Positions 25,932 through 35,136 of a stretch of 64,000 nt of DNA are shown here, one piece after another. A program made the translations under genes and the position numbers. Position 1 is the first letter of the stretch, and each line of letters starts with the position of its first letter. The notes beneath the pieces are model-generated. The model was given only the letters and a program-made list of their open reading frames with translations. It searched no databases and had not been told where the DNA came from. The stretch is from assembly GCF_009664855.1 (NCBI RefSeq), contig NZ_CP045928.1:1934522-1998521 (forward strand), in the 5' to 3' direction. This stretch comes from Flavobacterium sp. SLB02 (lineage in GTDB: Bacteria; Bacteroidota; Bacteroidia; Flavobacteriales; Flavobacteriaceae).

Positions 25932-25994
25932 CCCCGATAGAGCGGTTATCCTTTTATGGTGGGGTTCACCATAAAAGATAAGAGTGAAAGCGGG
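25932..25994 (+). ncRNA. structured RNA-like element, copy B
   Basis: TTTTATGGTG (25952-25961) pairs with CACCATAAAA (25967-25976) around loop GGGTT. TTATC (25946-25950) pairs with GATAA (25977-25981), leaving C25951 bulged. CCCG (25932-25935) pairs with CGGG (25991-25994). AGAGCGG and GTGAAAGC flank the inner helix. Every helix keeps its position, but not its sequence, relative to copies A and C, which is the pattern of a conserved RNA. It lies about 220 bases upstream of rpsA, outside its predicted transcript. Confidence 0.6.
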
Positions 25995-26062
25995 ACTTCA
26001 GGTCTTGAAAACCCTTAAAATTGCTGCTGCTGAACAATAGACTGATTATCATATCGAATTGT

Positions 26063-26093
26063 TTTGCTATTACAAATAAATGTATTACTTTTG
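26063..26093 (+). promoter_or_regulatory. rpsA promoter
   Basis: TTTG (26063-26066), a 19-base spacer and TACTTTTG (26086-26093) fit the Bacteroidota housekeeping promoter consensus exactly. Transcription would start near 26100, giving a leader of about 110 bases before the rpsA ATG. Confidence 0.75.
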
Positions 26094-26211
26094 CAAACCT
26101 TTTGGCAGAGAAGAGTTTCCATTAGGTATCAACTATTTATGTAAAACAACTTCTGTTTTTTCTATCGCTTTATGAAACTCAAGAAAAGCAGAATACAAAT
26201 TTTTTATCAGC

Positions 26212-27990
26212 ATGTCTGAACAATTAAAATCACAAGAAGAGTTTTTAGCAAATTTTAACTGGCATAACTTCGAAGAAGGTATCGATGCAGTAGATGAGAA
26301 AAACTTACAAGAATTCGAAGACTTAGTATCAAAAACTTTCATCGCTACAGATCAAGAAGAAGTAGTTGAAGGTGTAGTTGTTAGAATTACAGATAGAGAC
26401 GTTATCGTTGATATCAATGCAAAATCGGAAGGTGTTATTTCTTTAAACGAATTCCGTTACAACCCAAACTTAAAAGTTGGTGACAAAGTAGAAGTATTAA
26501 TCGACATCCGTGAGGACAAAACAGGTCAATTAGTATTATCTCACAGAAAAGCACGTACTATTAAATCATGGGATAGAGTTATTTCTGCAAACGAAACAGG
26601 AGAAATCGTTAATGGTTTTGTAAAATGCAGAACTAAAGGTGGTATGATCGTTGACGTTTTTGGAATTGAAGCTTTCTTACCAGGATCTCAAATTGACGTT
26701 AAGCCAATTAGAGACTACGATGTATATGTAAACAAAATGATGGAATTCAAAGTGGTAAAAATTAACCACGAATTCAAAAACGTTGTTGTATCTCATAAAG
26801 CGCTTATCGAGGCTGATATCGAAGTACAGAAAAAAGAAATCATCGGTCAATTACAAAAAGGACAAGTATTAGAAGGTGTTGTTAAAAACATTACTTCTTA
26901 TGGTGTGTTCATTGACTTAGGTGGTGTTGACGGATTAATTCACATTACTGACCTTTCTTGGAGTAGAATCAACCACCCAAGTGAAGTTCTTGAATTAGAC
27001 CAAAAATTAAACGTTGTAATCCTTGATTTCGATGATGAGAAAACAAGAATTCAATTAGGATTGAAACAATTAAACGCTCACCCATGGGATGCTTTAGATG
27101 CTAATTTAACTATTGGTGATAAAGTAAAAGGTAAAGTAGTTGTAATCGCTGATTACGGTGCATTTATCGAAGTTGCTGAAGGTGTTGAAGGTTTAATTCA
27201 CGTTTCTGAAATGTCATGGTCTACTCATTTACGTTCTGCTCAGGATTTCGTAAAAGTTGGAGATGTTGTTGAGGCTGTTATCTTAACTTTAGATAGAGAT
27301 GACCGTAAAATGTCATTAGGTATCAAACAATTGACTCAAGATCCATGGACTGATATTACTTCTAAATACCCAGTAGGTTCTAAACATACAGGTATCGTTA
27401 GAAACTTTACAAACTTTGGTATTTTCGTAGAATTAGAAGAAGGAATTGATGGATTAATCTACATTTCTGACCTTTCTTGGACTAAGAAAATCAAACACCC
27501 ATCTGAATTTGTAAATGTTGGTGAGAAACTTGATGTAGTTGTATTAGAATTAGATGTTGAAGGACGTAAATTATCTTTAGGTCACAAACAAACTACTGCT
27601 AATCCTTGGGATCAATACGAAGATTCTTTCGCTGTAGGAACTATCCACAATGGTGAAATTTCTGAAATCGTTGACAAAGGAGCTACTGTAGAATTCGGAG
27701 ATGATATCGTTGCTTTCATTCCTACTCGTCACCTTGAAAAAGAAGACGGAAAGAAATTGAAAAAAGGTGATACTGCTGATTTCAAAGTAATCGAATTTAA
27801 TAAAGAATTCAAAAGAGTAGTTGCTTCTCACACTGCTATCTTCCGTGAAGAAGAAGAGAAAAACGTGAAAGCTGCAACTGAAAATACTTCATCTAACTCT
27901 TCTACAAATGCACCAGCTGCAACTTTAGGAGATAATAATGATGTATTAGCTGCATTGAAAGCTAAAATGGAAAAAACTGAGAAAAAATAA
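26212..27990 (+). CDS. rpsA: 30S ribosomal protein S1
   Basis: This 592-residue protein holds mRNA on the 30S subunit. Six S1 (OB-fold) repeats can be recognised, the later ones strongest: VLEGVVKNITSYGVFIDLGGVDGLIHI, VKGKVVVIADYGAFIEVAEGVEGLIHV and HTGIVRNFTNFGIFVELEEGIDGLIYI, each followed by DLSW- or EMSW-type turns and KLSLGxKQ endings. The acidic or Ser/Asn-rich C-terminal tail (ENTSSNSSTNAPAAT) is usual in flavobacteria. Codon use looks enriched in frequent codons, as expected for a highly expressed gene. The strong promoter and terminator mark a single-gene unit. Bacteroidota rarely use SD sequences, so S1 is especially important for initiation there. Confidence 0.96.
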   Translation: MSEQLKSQEEFLANFNWHNFEEGIDAVDEKNLQEFEDLVSKTFIATDQEEVVEGVVVRITDRDVIVDINAKSEGVISLNEFRYNPNLKVGDKVEVLIDIREDKTGQLVLSHRKARTIKSWDRVISANETGEIVNGFVKCRTKGGMIVDVFGIEAFLPGSQIDVKPIRDYDVYVNKMMEFKVVKINHEFKNVVVSHKALIEADIEVQKKEIIGQLQKGQVLEGVVKNITSYGVFIDLGGVDGLIHITDLSWSRINHPSEVLELDQKLNVVILDFDDEKTRIQLGLKQLNAHPWDALDANLTIGDKVKGKVVVIADYGAFIEVAEGVEGLIHVSEMSWSTHLRSAQDFVKVGDVVEAVILTLDRDDRKMSLGIKQLTQDPWTDITSKYPVGSKHTGIVRNFTNFGIFVELEEGIDGLIYISDLSWTKKIKHPSEFVNVGEKLDVVVLELDVEGRKLSLGHKQTTANPWDQYEDSFAVGTIHNGEISEIVDKGATVEFGDDIVAFIPTRHLEKEDGKKLKKGDTADFKVIEFNKEFKRVVASHTAIFREEEEKNVKAATENTSSNSSTNAPAATLGDNNDVLAALKAKMEKTEKK

Positions 27991-28015
27991 TTCTTAAGTT
28001 TATCTAAATACAGAG

Positions 28016-28043
28016 AGTCCCACAGCAATGTGGGACTTTTTTT
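28016..28043 (+). terminator. rpsA terminator
   Basis: GTCCCACA (28017-28024), loop GCAA, and TGTGGGAC (28029-28036) form a perfect hairpin with a GNRA tetraloop and seven T residues. Similar AGTCCC hairpins follow both LRR genes. Confidence 0.92.
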
Positions 28044-28083
28044 GCTTTATACTTTTGCTTTTAATATGTTTTAACAAAAAAAG

Positions 28084-28113
28084 TTGTGTTATAATCATAA
28101 AAAGTTATTTTTG
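28084..28113 (+). promoter_or_regulatory. promoter of the first LRR gene
   Basis: TTG (28084-28086), a 19-base spacer and TATTTTTG (28106-28113) match the consensus. The start codon is only 18 bases downstream, so the leader is very short. The surrounding 35 bases are almost the same as those before the second LRR gene. Confidence 0.7.
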
Positions 28114-28130
28114 TTCGAAAATACCCCTTT

Positions 28131-30761
28131 ATGAAAAAAATCTACTCTTTGGTTTTGTTTTTATATTTTTTTAATGGTTTGAATGCGCAGGTTATTAATT
28201 TTCCTGACGCTAATTTTAAAGCTAAGTTGCTGGCTGCAAATTCTAATAATACAATTGCATCGACACAAACACCGCTTTATATTACTGTTAATGGTATTTG
28301 GTCAGTTTCATCTTATCAGCCAATAGACACCAATAATAATGGTGAAATCGAAGTTAGCGAAGCACTAGCTATAAAAAGATTAGATGTAAGCGGTACATCA
28401 ATTAGTGATTTAAGTGGTATTGAGAATTTTACAAATCTTATTTATTTGAGTTGTGGCGTTAGCAAATTAACAGACTTAAATGTTTCGGCTTTAGTTAATT
28501 TAAAGGGTTTAAATTGCAGATCTAGTCAATTATTAAGTATTAACATTTCGGGTTTAACTAATTTGCAAGAATTACACTGTAATGATAATCAGTTGACAAG
28601 TTTGAATGTTTTGAATTTGACTAATTTAAGAACTTTATATTGTCCAAATAATAAATTATCTAGTTTAGATACTTCAGGCTTAAATAATTTAAGAGAAATC
28701 TATTGTAACAATAATCTACTGTCAAGTTTGAATGTTTTGAATTTAGTTAAATTAGAACGTTTGGATTGTTATTCTAATTTACTATCAAATTTAGATGTGA
28801 CTGGTTGTGTCAATTTACTTAAATTAAGCTGCTTTTTTAATAAATTATCTAATTTAAGTGTCTTAGAATGTAACAATTTGCAAGAAATTAAATGTGATTA
28901 TAATAAACTATCAAGTTTAAATGTTTCCAATTTAATTAGGTTGCAAGGTTTGTTTTGTACAAATAATGAATTAATAAATTTAAATACCACACGTTGCACA
29001 AATTTGACAAACTTACATTGTTATCAAAATCAACTGGCTGAATTGGATCTTTCAGGTTTAACTGCTTTGACAGATTTAAGGTGTTTTAATAATAATTTAT
29101 CGAGTTTAAATATTTCGAATTTAACTAATTTAGAATTTTTATCTTGTGAATACAATAAATTAACAAGTTTGAACCTTTCAGCTTTATCTAAGATGCAGGG
29201 TTTAAGTTGTCAAAATAATGAACTAAAAAGTTTATTCATTAAAAGTAATAATTTAAGATGGCCTACTTTAGATTTTCAAAACAATGATAATTTAGTATAC
29301 GTTTGCGCAGACGAAGAAGATCTGGCCTTAGTGCAGAGTAAAATTGATCAATATGGTTATTCAGCTACTTGTAACGTAAATTCTTATTGTACTTTTGTTC
29401 CAGGAGGTACCTTTTATGTTATTCAGGGTAATACTCGTTTGGATATGAACAAAAATGGTTGTGACGCTTTGGACATTGTTTATCCATATCTAAACTTTAA
29501 AATTGCAAACGGTATAACAAATGGAAATTTTATTGCAAATGCCTCAGGAAATTATTCTATTCCGGTTCAGGCAGGAAATCATAATATAACTCCAATTTTA
29601 GAAAAACCTACCTATTTTAATATTTCTCCCACAGCGGCTACACTAACTTTTCCAGCTAAAACAAGTTCAGTTGCTCAAAATTTTTGCATAACAGCAAATG
29701 GTAATCATCCGGATCTAGAAATTGTTTTACTTCCCTTAGAACCGGCAAGACCTGGTTTTGATGCAATGTATAAAATTGTTTATAAAAACAAAGGAAATAT
29801 TGAACTATCAGGTTCTATTAATCTGAAATTTGATGATAATATTTTAGATTACATTTCTTCAAACACATCATTAGCAAGTAAAAAAGCTGATAATATAGAA
29901 TGGAATTTTAGTAATTTAAAACCTTTCGAAAGTAAAGAAATTTTATTTACTATAAGTGTAAACAAACCAACAGAAACTCCTGCGGTAAATGCAGGGGACA
30001 TTTTAAAATTCACAACAACGGTTACATCTCAGGATAGAGATGAAACTCCTTTAGATAATACTTTTGCTTTAAATCAAATTGTAGTAGCTTCTCACGATCC
30101 AAACGATAAAACGTGTCTTGAAGGTGATGTAATTACCCCCAATTTAATTGGCGAATATGTTCATTATATGATTCGTTTTGAAAACACAGGAACCTATAAG
30201 GCTCAGAATATAGTAGTAAAAGATATGATCGATTTATCTAAATTTGATCTATCAACATTAATTCCAACAAGTTCAAGCCATTCATTTGCAACTAAAATTT
30301 CAGAAGAAAACAAAGTAGAATTCATTTTTGAAAACATCAATCTTCCTTTCGATGACGATAGTAATGACGGTTATGTCGCTTTTAAAATTAAAACAAAACC
30401 AACCTTAAAAGTAGGTGATTCATTTACTAATGATGCTAATATTTATTTTGATTATAATTTCCCAATCTTAACCAATAAAGCAACTTCTACATTTAAAACA
30501 TTAGGAACTCAAGATTTTGAATTTTCAAATTATTTTACTTTTTATCCAAACCCTGCACATGATATTTTGAATATTGGGACTAAGCAGGATATAGAAATAC
30601 AATCCTTTGCAATTTATGATATTTTGGGGCAACTGGTAATTGCGGTTCCAAATGCAAGAACAGTTTCTAATATTGATGTTTCAAAGCTTAGAACCGGCAG
30701 TTACTTTATAAAAGTAAAGTCGGATAAAGGAAGTTCAGATATGAAATTTATTAAGAACTAA
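28131..30761 (+). CDS. secreted leucine-rich-repeat protein with T9SS sorting domain (paralogue 1)
   Basis: This 876-residue protein has a signal peptide (cleavage after LNAQ). An EF-hand-like loop DTNNNGEIEVSE lies at about residues 64-75. Thirteen LRR units of about 21 residues of the form LxxLxCxxNxLxxLNxSxL follow, each with an inward cysteine (for example LQELHCNDNQLTSLNVL). A calcium-loop-like DMNKNGCDALD stretch starts a beta-sandwich region, then a DUF7619/DUF11-like domain contains ASHDPNDKTCLEGD and YVHYMIRFENTGTYKA. The C-terminal type A sorting domain (FTFYPNPAHDILNI to SYFIKVKSDKGSSDMKF) directs export by the type IX system. It is a surface or secreted protein, perhaps for binding. 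The adjacent paralogue at 30892 has the same architecture. Confidence 0.88.
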   Translation: MKKIYSLVLFLYFFNGLNAQVINFPDANFKAKLLAANSNNTIASTQTPLYITVNGIWSVSSYQPIDTNNNGEIEVSEALAIKRLDVSGTSISDLSGIENFTNLIYLSCGVSKLTDLNVSALVNLKGLNCRSSQLLSINISGLTNLQELHCNDNQLTSLNVLNLTNLRTLYCPNNKLSSLDTSGLNNLREIYCNNNLLSSLNVLNLVKLERLDCYSNLLSNLDVTGCVNLLKLSCFFNKLSNLSVLECNNLQEIKCDYNKLSSLNVSNLIRLQGLFCTNNELINLNTTRCTNLTNLHCYQNQLAELDLSGLTALTDLRCFNNNLSSLNISNLTNLEFLSCEYNKLTSLNLSALSKMQGLSCQNNELKSLFIKSNNLRWPTLDFQNNDNLVYVCADEEDLALVQSKIDQYGYSATCNVNSYCTFVPGGTFYVIQGNTRLDMNKNGCDALDIVYPYLNFKIANGITNGNFIANASGNYSIPVQAGNHNITPILEKPTYFNISPTAATLTFPAKTSSVAQNFCITANGNHPDLEIVLLPLEPARPGFDAMYKIVYKNKGNIELSGSINLKFDDNILDYISSNTSLASKKADNIEWNFSNLKPFESKEILFTISVNKPTETPAVNAGDILKFTTTVTSQDRDETPLDNTFALNQIVVASHDPNDKTCLEGDVITPNLIGEYVHYMIRFENTGTYKAQNIVVKDMIDLSKFDLSTLIPTSSSHSFATKISEENKVEFIFENINLPFDDDSNDGYVAFKIKTKPTLKVGDSFTNDANIYFDYNFPILTNKATSTFKTLGTQDFEFSNYFTFYPNPAHDILNIGTKQDIEIQSFAIYDILGQLVIAVPNARTVSNIDVSKLRTGSYFIKVKSDKGSSDMKFIKN

Positions 30762-30780
30762 CAATTTAATTCTAAACAGA

Positions 30781-30806
30781 AAGTCCCAAATAGCGGGGCT
30801 TTTTTG
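30781..30806 (+). terminator. terminator after the first LRR gene
   Basis: AAGTCCC (30781-30787) pairs with GGGGCTT (30795-30801), with one T-G wobble, and a T run follows. It resembles the rpsA terminator. Confidence 0.7.
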
Positions 30807-30845
30807 ATTTATATTTTTAGTTTTAAGATGTTTTAACAAATAAAG

Positions 30846-30875
30846 TTGTGTTATTATCTTAAAAAGTTATTTTTG
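30846..30875 (+). promoter_or_regulatory. promoter of the second LRR gene
   Basis: TTG (30846-30848), a 19-base spacer and TATTTTTG (30868-30875) form a consensus promoter. AAAGTTGTGTTAT and AAAAAGTTATTTTTGT are shared with the first LRR promoter, showing the regulatory region was duplicated with the gene. Confidence 0.7.
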
Positions 30876-30891
30876 TGTAAAATTTCCTTAT

Positions 30892-33800
30892 ATGAAAAAA
30901 ATCTACTTTTTAGCTTTGGCGTTATGTTTCTTTACTGGTTTGAATGCGCAGGTTATTACTTTTAACGACATTCGCTTTCAAGATCTGTTGCTTAGCTCAT
31001 CTGAAAGCGGAGGCCCTGCAAAAGATATCAACGGAAATTATATTAGGGTGGATACAAACAATAATAATTTGATTGAAGAATCTGAAGTACTGCCAATTGC
31101 TTACTTAAAAATGGATTCGCGCTATCTTACTAATCTTACTCAGATCTCAAAATTTATAAATCTAGTTGAGCTTGACGTGACTTCAAACGGATTGACCGCT
31201 TTGAATTTGACCGGTTTAAATAATCTTAAAATAGTTAAATGTGCCCGTAACCAAATAAAAACCTTGAATGTGACCGGACTAACCAAAATTGAGGTTTTAG
31301 ATTGTAGTTATAATGCAATTCCAACTTTGGACTTTAAGGATTTCACGGCTCTGAAAAATTTAGATTGCAGCAACAGTTCAGTGGTAGCGTTAGACCTGAC
31401 AAATTGTACTGCTATAAAAAATCTTATAATTAATAATAACAGTATCAGTGTTTTAAATGTTTCCGGTTTTAAAAATCTTGAAGTACTGAATTTAGGTAGT
31501 AATTCCGTTAAAACTTTAGATACATCAAATTTAACAGCTTTAAACACCCTAACTTTTTACGGTAATCCGCTAACAAGTTTAAATACCGCAAATTGTACTG
31601 CTTTAAAATTTATCAGTGTAGCGGACCACAAAATTAGTGACGCAAATATATCGGGCTGTACCGCCCTAGAGACGCTAGATGTGAGATATTGCAGTATTGA
31701 TAAACTGACCGTCGAAAATTGTACAGCTCTTACTGCTATAAGCGGGTTTGATTCTATGGGCTATGTAACAAATTTGAATCTTACAAATTGTAAAAACCTT
31801 ACGGCAATTATCATGGTTAATTTTGGAGTTAAAAATCTTAATCTATTGAATTGTAGTGCTCTTACAACTTTAGAATGTACTAAAATTAACGTAGAAACAA
31901 TTAATTTATCAGGCTGTTCAAGTTTAAAAACTTTAGTAGCCGATAACAATATGTTGCAACAATTAGATTTGTCTGACTGTGTTAATCTTGAAAAATTAGT
32001 CGCCAAATCTAATAAGCTTACGGTTTTAAAAGTTGCAGGAAGCAAGCTTAAAGAGCTTTCCTGTTCTAATAATTTATTAACCGATTTAAATCTATCAGGC
32101 CAAAGTCAACTTGTAAGCTTAAGTTGTTACGAAAATAAACTGGCAAATATTAATATTACAGGATTAACCAGTTTAAAAACGTTTATTTGCTATAGGAATC
32201 TTTTAACCAACTTAAATGTGTCGCAACTTTCAGAACTACAAGAGTTTGACTGTAGCTTTAATAACCTTGTCAGCTTAAATACAAGCAAATTGGTTAAATT
32301 AAATAAGTTTTCATTTACAAATGGAAACTATGTCTTAGCAGATTTAAACGTTTCGGGTTGTATTTTATTAGAACAATTGATAATCGCAAATCCAATTGTA
32401 GTAGGTGATTTTAGTGGTTGTACAGGATTGAAATCCTTCACACTTACAAATATTACCAATACAGGTTTTGGTAAACTTTCTAACTTAAATTTATCCGATT
32501 GTACCAGCTTGGTAATTGCCGAGATTAAATCAAGAGTTATTGGAAATTTGGATGTTTCAAATTGTAGTGCCTTAAATGATTTAAATGTAAGCTGGGGCGC
32601 TGTTGACAAGCTTAGTTATACTAATACAACGAAGGCAACCAATCTCTATTTTTATTATATTACTTTTCCAATTGATTTGGATTTAAGAGGATTTGACACC
32701 GTATCTTCTATTGTTTTTGATAATTGTACCGCTCCAAATATTAATATTTCTAACCTTGCCAATTTATCTAAAGTTTACGGACTTAGCAGATTAGAAAATG
32801 TTAACGCTTCAGGATGTCCAAAATTAGCCTTTTATACTATAGACACTAAAAATTTAAATTTGAGTGGTTGTAAAAGTTTGAAAACTTTATACTTTGATAA
32901 TAATTCTCATATCGAAACATTAGATATCACAGGCTGCAGCAGTATCAATGATATACAAGTAAGTTATAAAGGATTTAAGTCTTTCCAATTTGCAGGCTGT
33001 GATATGTTGACCAAAATTGCATTGTACAATACTTTGCTAACCAATTTACCTATTACAAACTTGCCAAGTCTTGAGAACCTGGGAGTTTCAGATTCTAAAA
33101 CATTAACTACTGTTACATTTTCTAATGTACCTAAACTTAAATCAGTTAGCATATATGACACAGGGGTTACTTCACTGGACCTTAAAGAAGTAAAAAGTTT
33201 GGAAACATTTTATGGAGCACGAAATCAATTGACAAATTTAGACATACAAGGACTTAGCAATATAATTGATTTAAGTTGCGAAGGAAACAAGTTAACCACT
33301 TTGGACACTAAAACATTAAAAAACATCAAAAAATTAAATTTTCAAGAAAATCAGATAAGTGAAATTAATTTAATTGATTTTAAGAATTTAACCACACTTA
33401 CCTGCAGTGATAATAAATTGACAGAATTGAATTTAACAGGTTGCGGCAACATTAATTATCTAGTTTGCTTAAGAAATGAATTCACTACTTTAGATTTAAG
33501 ATCCTTAACAAAACTGACAACTTTTAGTTGTGTTGAGAATAGTAAGTTAACTTCTATTTTTTTAAACAATCTGGATCGCGATGTACATATTGATTTTTCG
33601 TTACATTACAATCCAAATTTACAGTATATCTGTGTTGATGAGTCTAGAATTGCAGCTTTTCAAAAAGAAGTATATAGATTAGGATATTACACCTGTAATG
33701 TAAATTCATATTGCAGTTTTACTCCCAACGGAGCTTTTACTATGCTGCAAGGAAACACACGATTAGATGCAAACAATAATGGTTGCGAGGTGTCTGATAT

Positions 33801-35088
33801 ACCGGTTTCAAGTATAAAGTTCAAAATAAAAAGTAATTTGACCGAAGGTACGGTTATTTCAGACGCAACAGGATCGTATTCTTTTCCAATTCAAACAGGA
33901 AATTATGAAGTAAGCCCGATATTAGAAAATCCGGAATATTTTAATATTTCGCCTACAACTTTAATCGTAGCAACACCTGCAGAAACAACACCTTTGTTTC
34001 AGGATTTTTGTCTTACTGCTACAAATACGGAGAAAAAAGATTTAGAAGTTCAATTACTTCCTTTAAATAATGCCAGACCAGGATTTGATTCAAAATACAA
34101 ACTAATTTATAAAAATAAAGGAAATGTAACGCAATCAGGCACTGTTAGCTTTAAATTCGACGATTCTATTTTAGATTATATATCTTCAAATATTGCTTTT
34201 TCAAAGCAATCTGTTGGTAATATTGAATGGAATTTTACCAACTTAAAGCCTTTTGAAAGTAGAGAAATAACCATTGTTTTTAACACAAATACTCCAACAG
34301 AGACTCCTGCTGTAAACAATGGTGATATTTTAAAATTTAGCGCTGCTGTCGCATCGCAGAATGTAGATGAAATGCCTTTAGATAATGCACTCAATTTAAA
34401 TCAGACTGTTGTAGGTTCTTACGATCCAAACGATAAAACTTGTTTAGAGGGTTCAGTTATAACGCCAGTTTTAATAGGCGAGTATGTTCATTATATGATT
34501 CGTTTTGAAAATACCGGAAGCTACAAAGCACAAAATATTGTAGTAAAAGATATGATTGATTTATCAAAGTTTGATATTGCTACTTTAATACCAACAAGTT
34601 CTAGCCATTCTTTTGTGACTAAAATTTCAGAAGGAAATAAAGTAGAATTTATTTTCGAAAACATCAATCTTCCTTTTGATGATGCTAGTAATGACGGTTA
34701 TGTTGCTTTTAAAATTAAAACAAAACCAACATTAAAAGTTGGAGATTCTTTTACAAATGATGCCAATATTTATTTTGATTATAATTTCCCTATTTTAACC
34801 AATAAAGCAACCTCTACTTTTAAAACATTAGCGACTCAGGATTTTGAATTCTCTAATTATTTTACTTTATATCCAAATCCTGCAAATGATATTTTAAATA
34901 TTAACGCTAAGCAGGATATAGAAATACAATCGTTTGCAATTTATGATACTTTAGGGCAATTGGTAATCGCGATTCCAAATGCAAAAACAGTCTCTAATAT
35001 CGATGTTTCGCAGCTTAGAACAGGTAATTATTTTATAAAAGTAAAGTCGGATAAAGGAAGTTCAAATATGAAATTTATCAAGAAATAA
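30892..35088 (+). CDS. secreted leucine-rich-repeat protein with T9SS sorting domain (paralogue 2)
   Basis: This 1398-residue protein is the longer tandem paralogue of the protein at 28131. It has a signal peptide (cleavage after LNAQ) and an EF-hand-like DTNNNNLIEESE near residue 45. An LRR region follows, covering roughly residues 75-920, with units of 19-23 residues that are more irregular than in paralogue 1 and often end LNLSGCxxL or LNVSxC. Then come the DANNNGCEVSD calcium-loop motif, the DUF7619-like domain (GSYDPNDKTCLEGS, YVHYMIRFENTGSYKA) and the C-terminal sorting domain (FTLYPNPANDILNI to NYFIKVKSDKGSSNMKF). The last 370 residues are almost identical in protein sequence to paralogue 1, while the LRR region has diverged and expanded. 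It is a surface or secreted protein exported by T9SS. Confidence 0.88.
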   Translation: MKKIYFLALALCFFTGLNAQVITFNDIRFQDLLLSSSESGGPAKDINGNYIRVDTNNNNLIEESEVLPIAYLKMDSRYLTNLTQISKFINLVELDVTSNGLTALNLTGLNNLKIVKCARNQIKTLNVTGLTKIEVLDCSYNAIPTLDFKDFTALKNLDCSNSSVVALDLTNCTAIKNLIINNNSISVLNVSGFKNLEVLNLGSNSVKTLDTSNLTALNTLTFYGNPLTSLNTANCTALKFISVADHKISDANISGCTALETLDVRYCSIDKLTVENCTALTAISGFDSMGYVTNLNLTNCKNLTAIIMVNFGVKNLNLLNCSALTTLECTKINVETINLSGCSSLKTLVADNNMLQQLDLSDCVNLEKLVAKSNKLTVLKVAGSKLKELSCSNNLLTDLNLSGQSQLVSLSCYENKLANINITGLTSLKTFICYRNLLTNLNVSQLSELQEFDCSFNNLVSLNTSKLVKLNKFSFTNGNYVLADLNVSGCILLEQLIIANPIVVGDFSGCTGLKSFTLTNITNTGFGKLSNLNLSDCTSLVIAEIKSRVIGNLDVSNCSALNDLNVSWGAVDKLSYTNTTKATNLYFYYITFPIDLDLRGFDTVSSIVFDNCTAPNINISNLANLSKVYGLSRLENVNASGCPKLAFYTIDTKNLNLSGCKSLKTLYFDNNSHIETLDITGCSSINDIQVSYKGFKSFQFAGCDMLTKIALYNTLLTNLPITNLPSLENLGVSDSKTLTTVTFSNVPKLKSVSIYDTGVTSLDLKEVKSLETFYGARNQLTNLDIQGLSNIIDLSCEGNKLTTLDTKTLKNIKKLNFQENQISEINLIDFKNLTTLTCSDNKLTELNLTGCGNINYLVCLRNEFTTLDLRSLTKLTTFSCVENSKLTSIFLNNLDRDVHIDFSLHYNPNLQYICVDESRIAAFQKEVYRLGYYTCNVNSYCSFTPNGAFTMLQGNTRLDANNNGCEVSDIPVSSIKFKIKSNLTEGTVISDATGSYSFPIQTGNYEVSPILENPEYFNISPTTLIVATPAETTPLFQDFCLTATNTEKKDLEVQLLPLNNARPGFDSKYKLIYKNKGNVTQSGTVSFKFDDSILDYISSNIAFSKQSVGNIEWNFTNLKPFESREITIVFNTNTPTETPAVNNGDILKFSAAVASQNVDEMPLDNALNLNQTVVGSYDPNDKTCLEGSVITPVLIGEYVHYMIRFENTGSYKAQNIVVKDMIDLSKFDIATLIPTSSSHSFVTKISEGNKVEFIFENINLPFDDASNDGYVAFKIKTKPTLKVGDSFTNDANIYFDYNFPILTNKATSTFKTLATQDFEFSNYFTLYPNPANDILNINAKQDIEIQSFAIYDTLGQLVIAIPNAKTVSNIDVSQLRTGNYFIKVKSDKGSSNMKFIKK

Positions 35089-35103
35089 CAGTTCATTTAG
35101 AAC

Positions 35104-35136
35104 AAAAAGTCCCACAGCAATGCGGGACTTTTTTTT
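35104..35136 (+). terminator. terminator after the second LRR gene
   Basis: AAAAAGTCCC (35104-35113) and GGGACTTTTT (35124-35133) enclose CA-GCAA-TG, with one A-C mismatch, and continue into T residues. It shares the AGTCCCACAGCAATG core with the rpsA terminator. Confidence 0.85.

Larger units (their letters stand above)
25834..26211. other. 378-base gap before rpsA
   Basis: No gene is visible. Contents are a weak hairpin at about 25855-25880 (AAACC and GGTTT), the structured element copy B (25932-25994), the rpsA promoter (26063-26093) and an rpsA leader of about 110 bases. Confidence 0.7.

Noticed and set aside
28131..35088. Possible CRISPR-like or satellite DNA from the regular repeats
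   Set aside because: The regular 63-base periodicity is the codon pattern of 21-residue leucine-rich repeats in one long open frame, not identical direct repeats with spacers.
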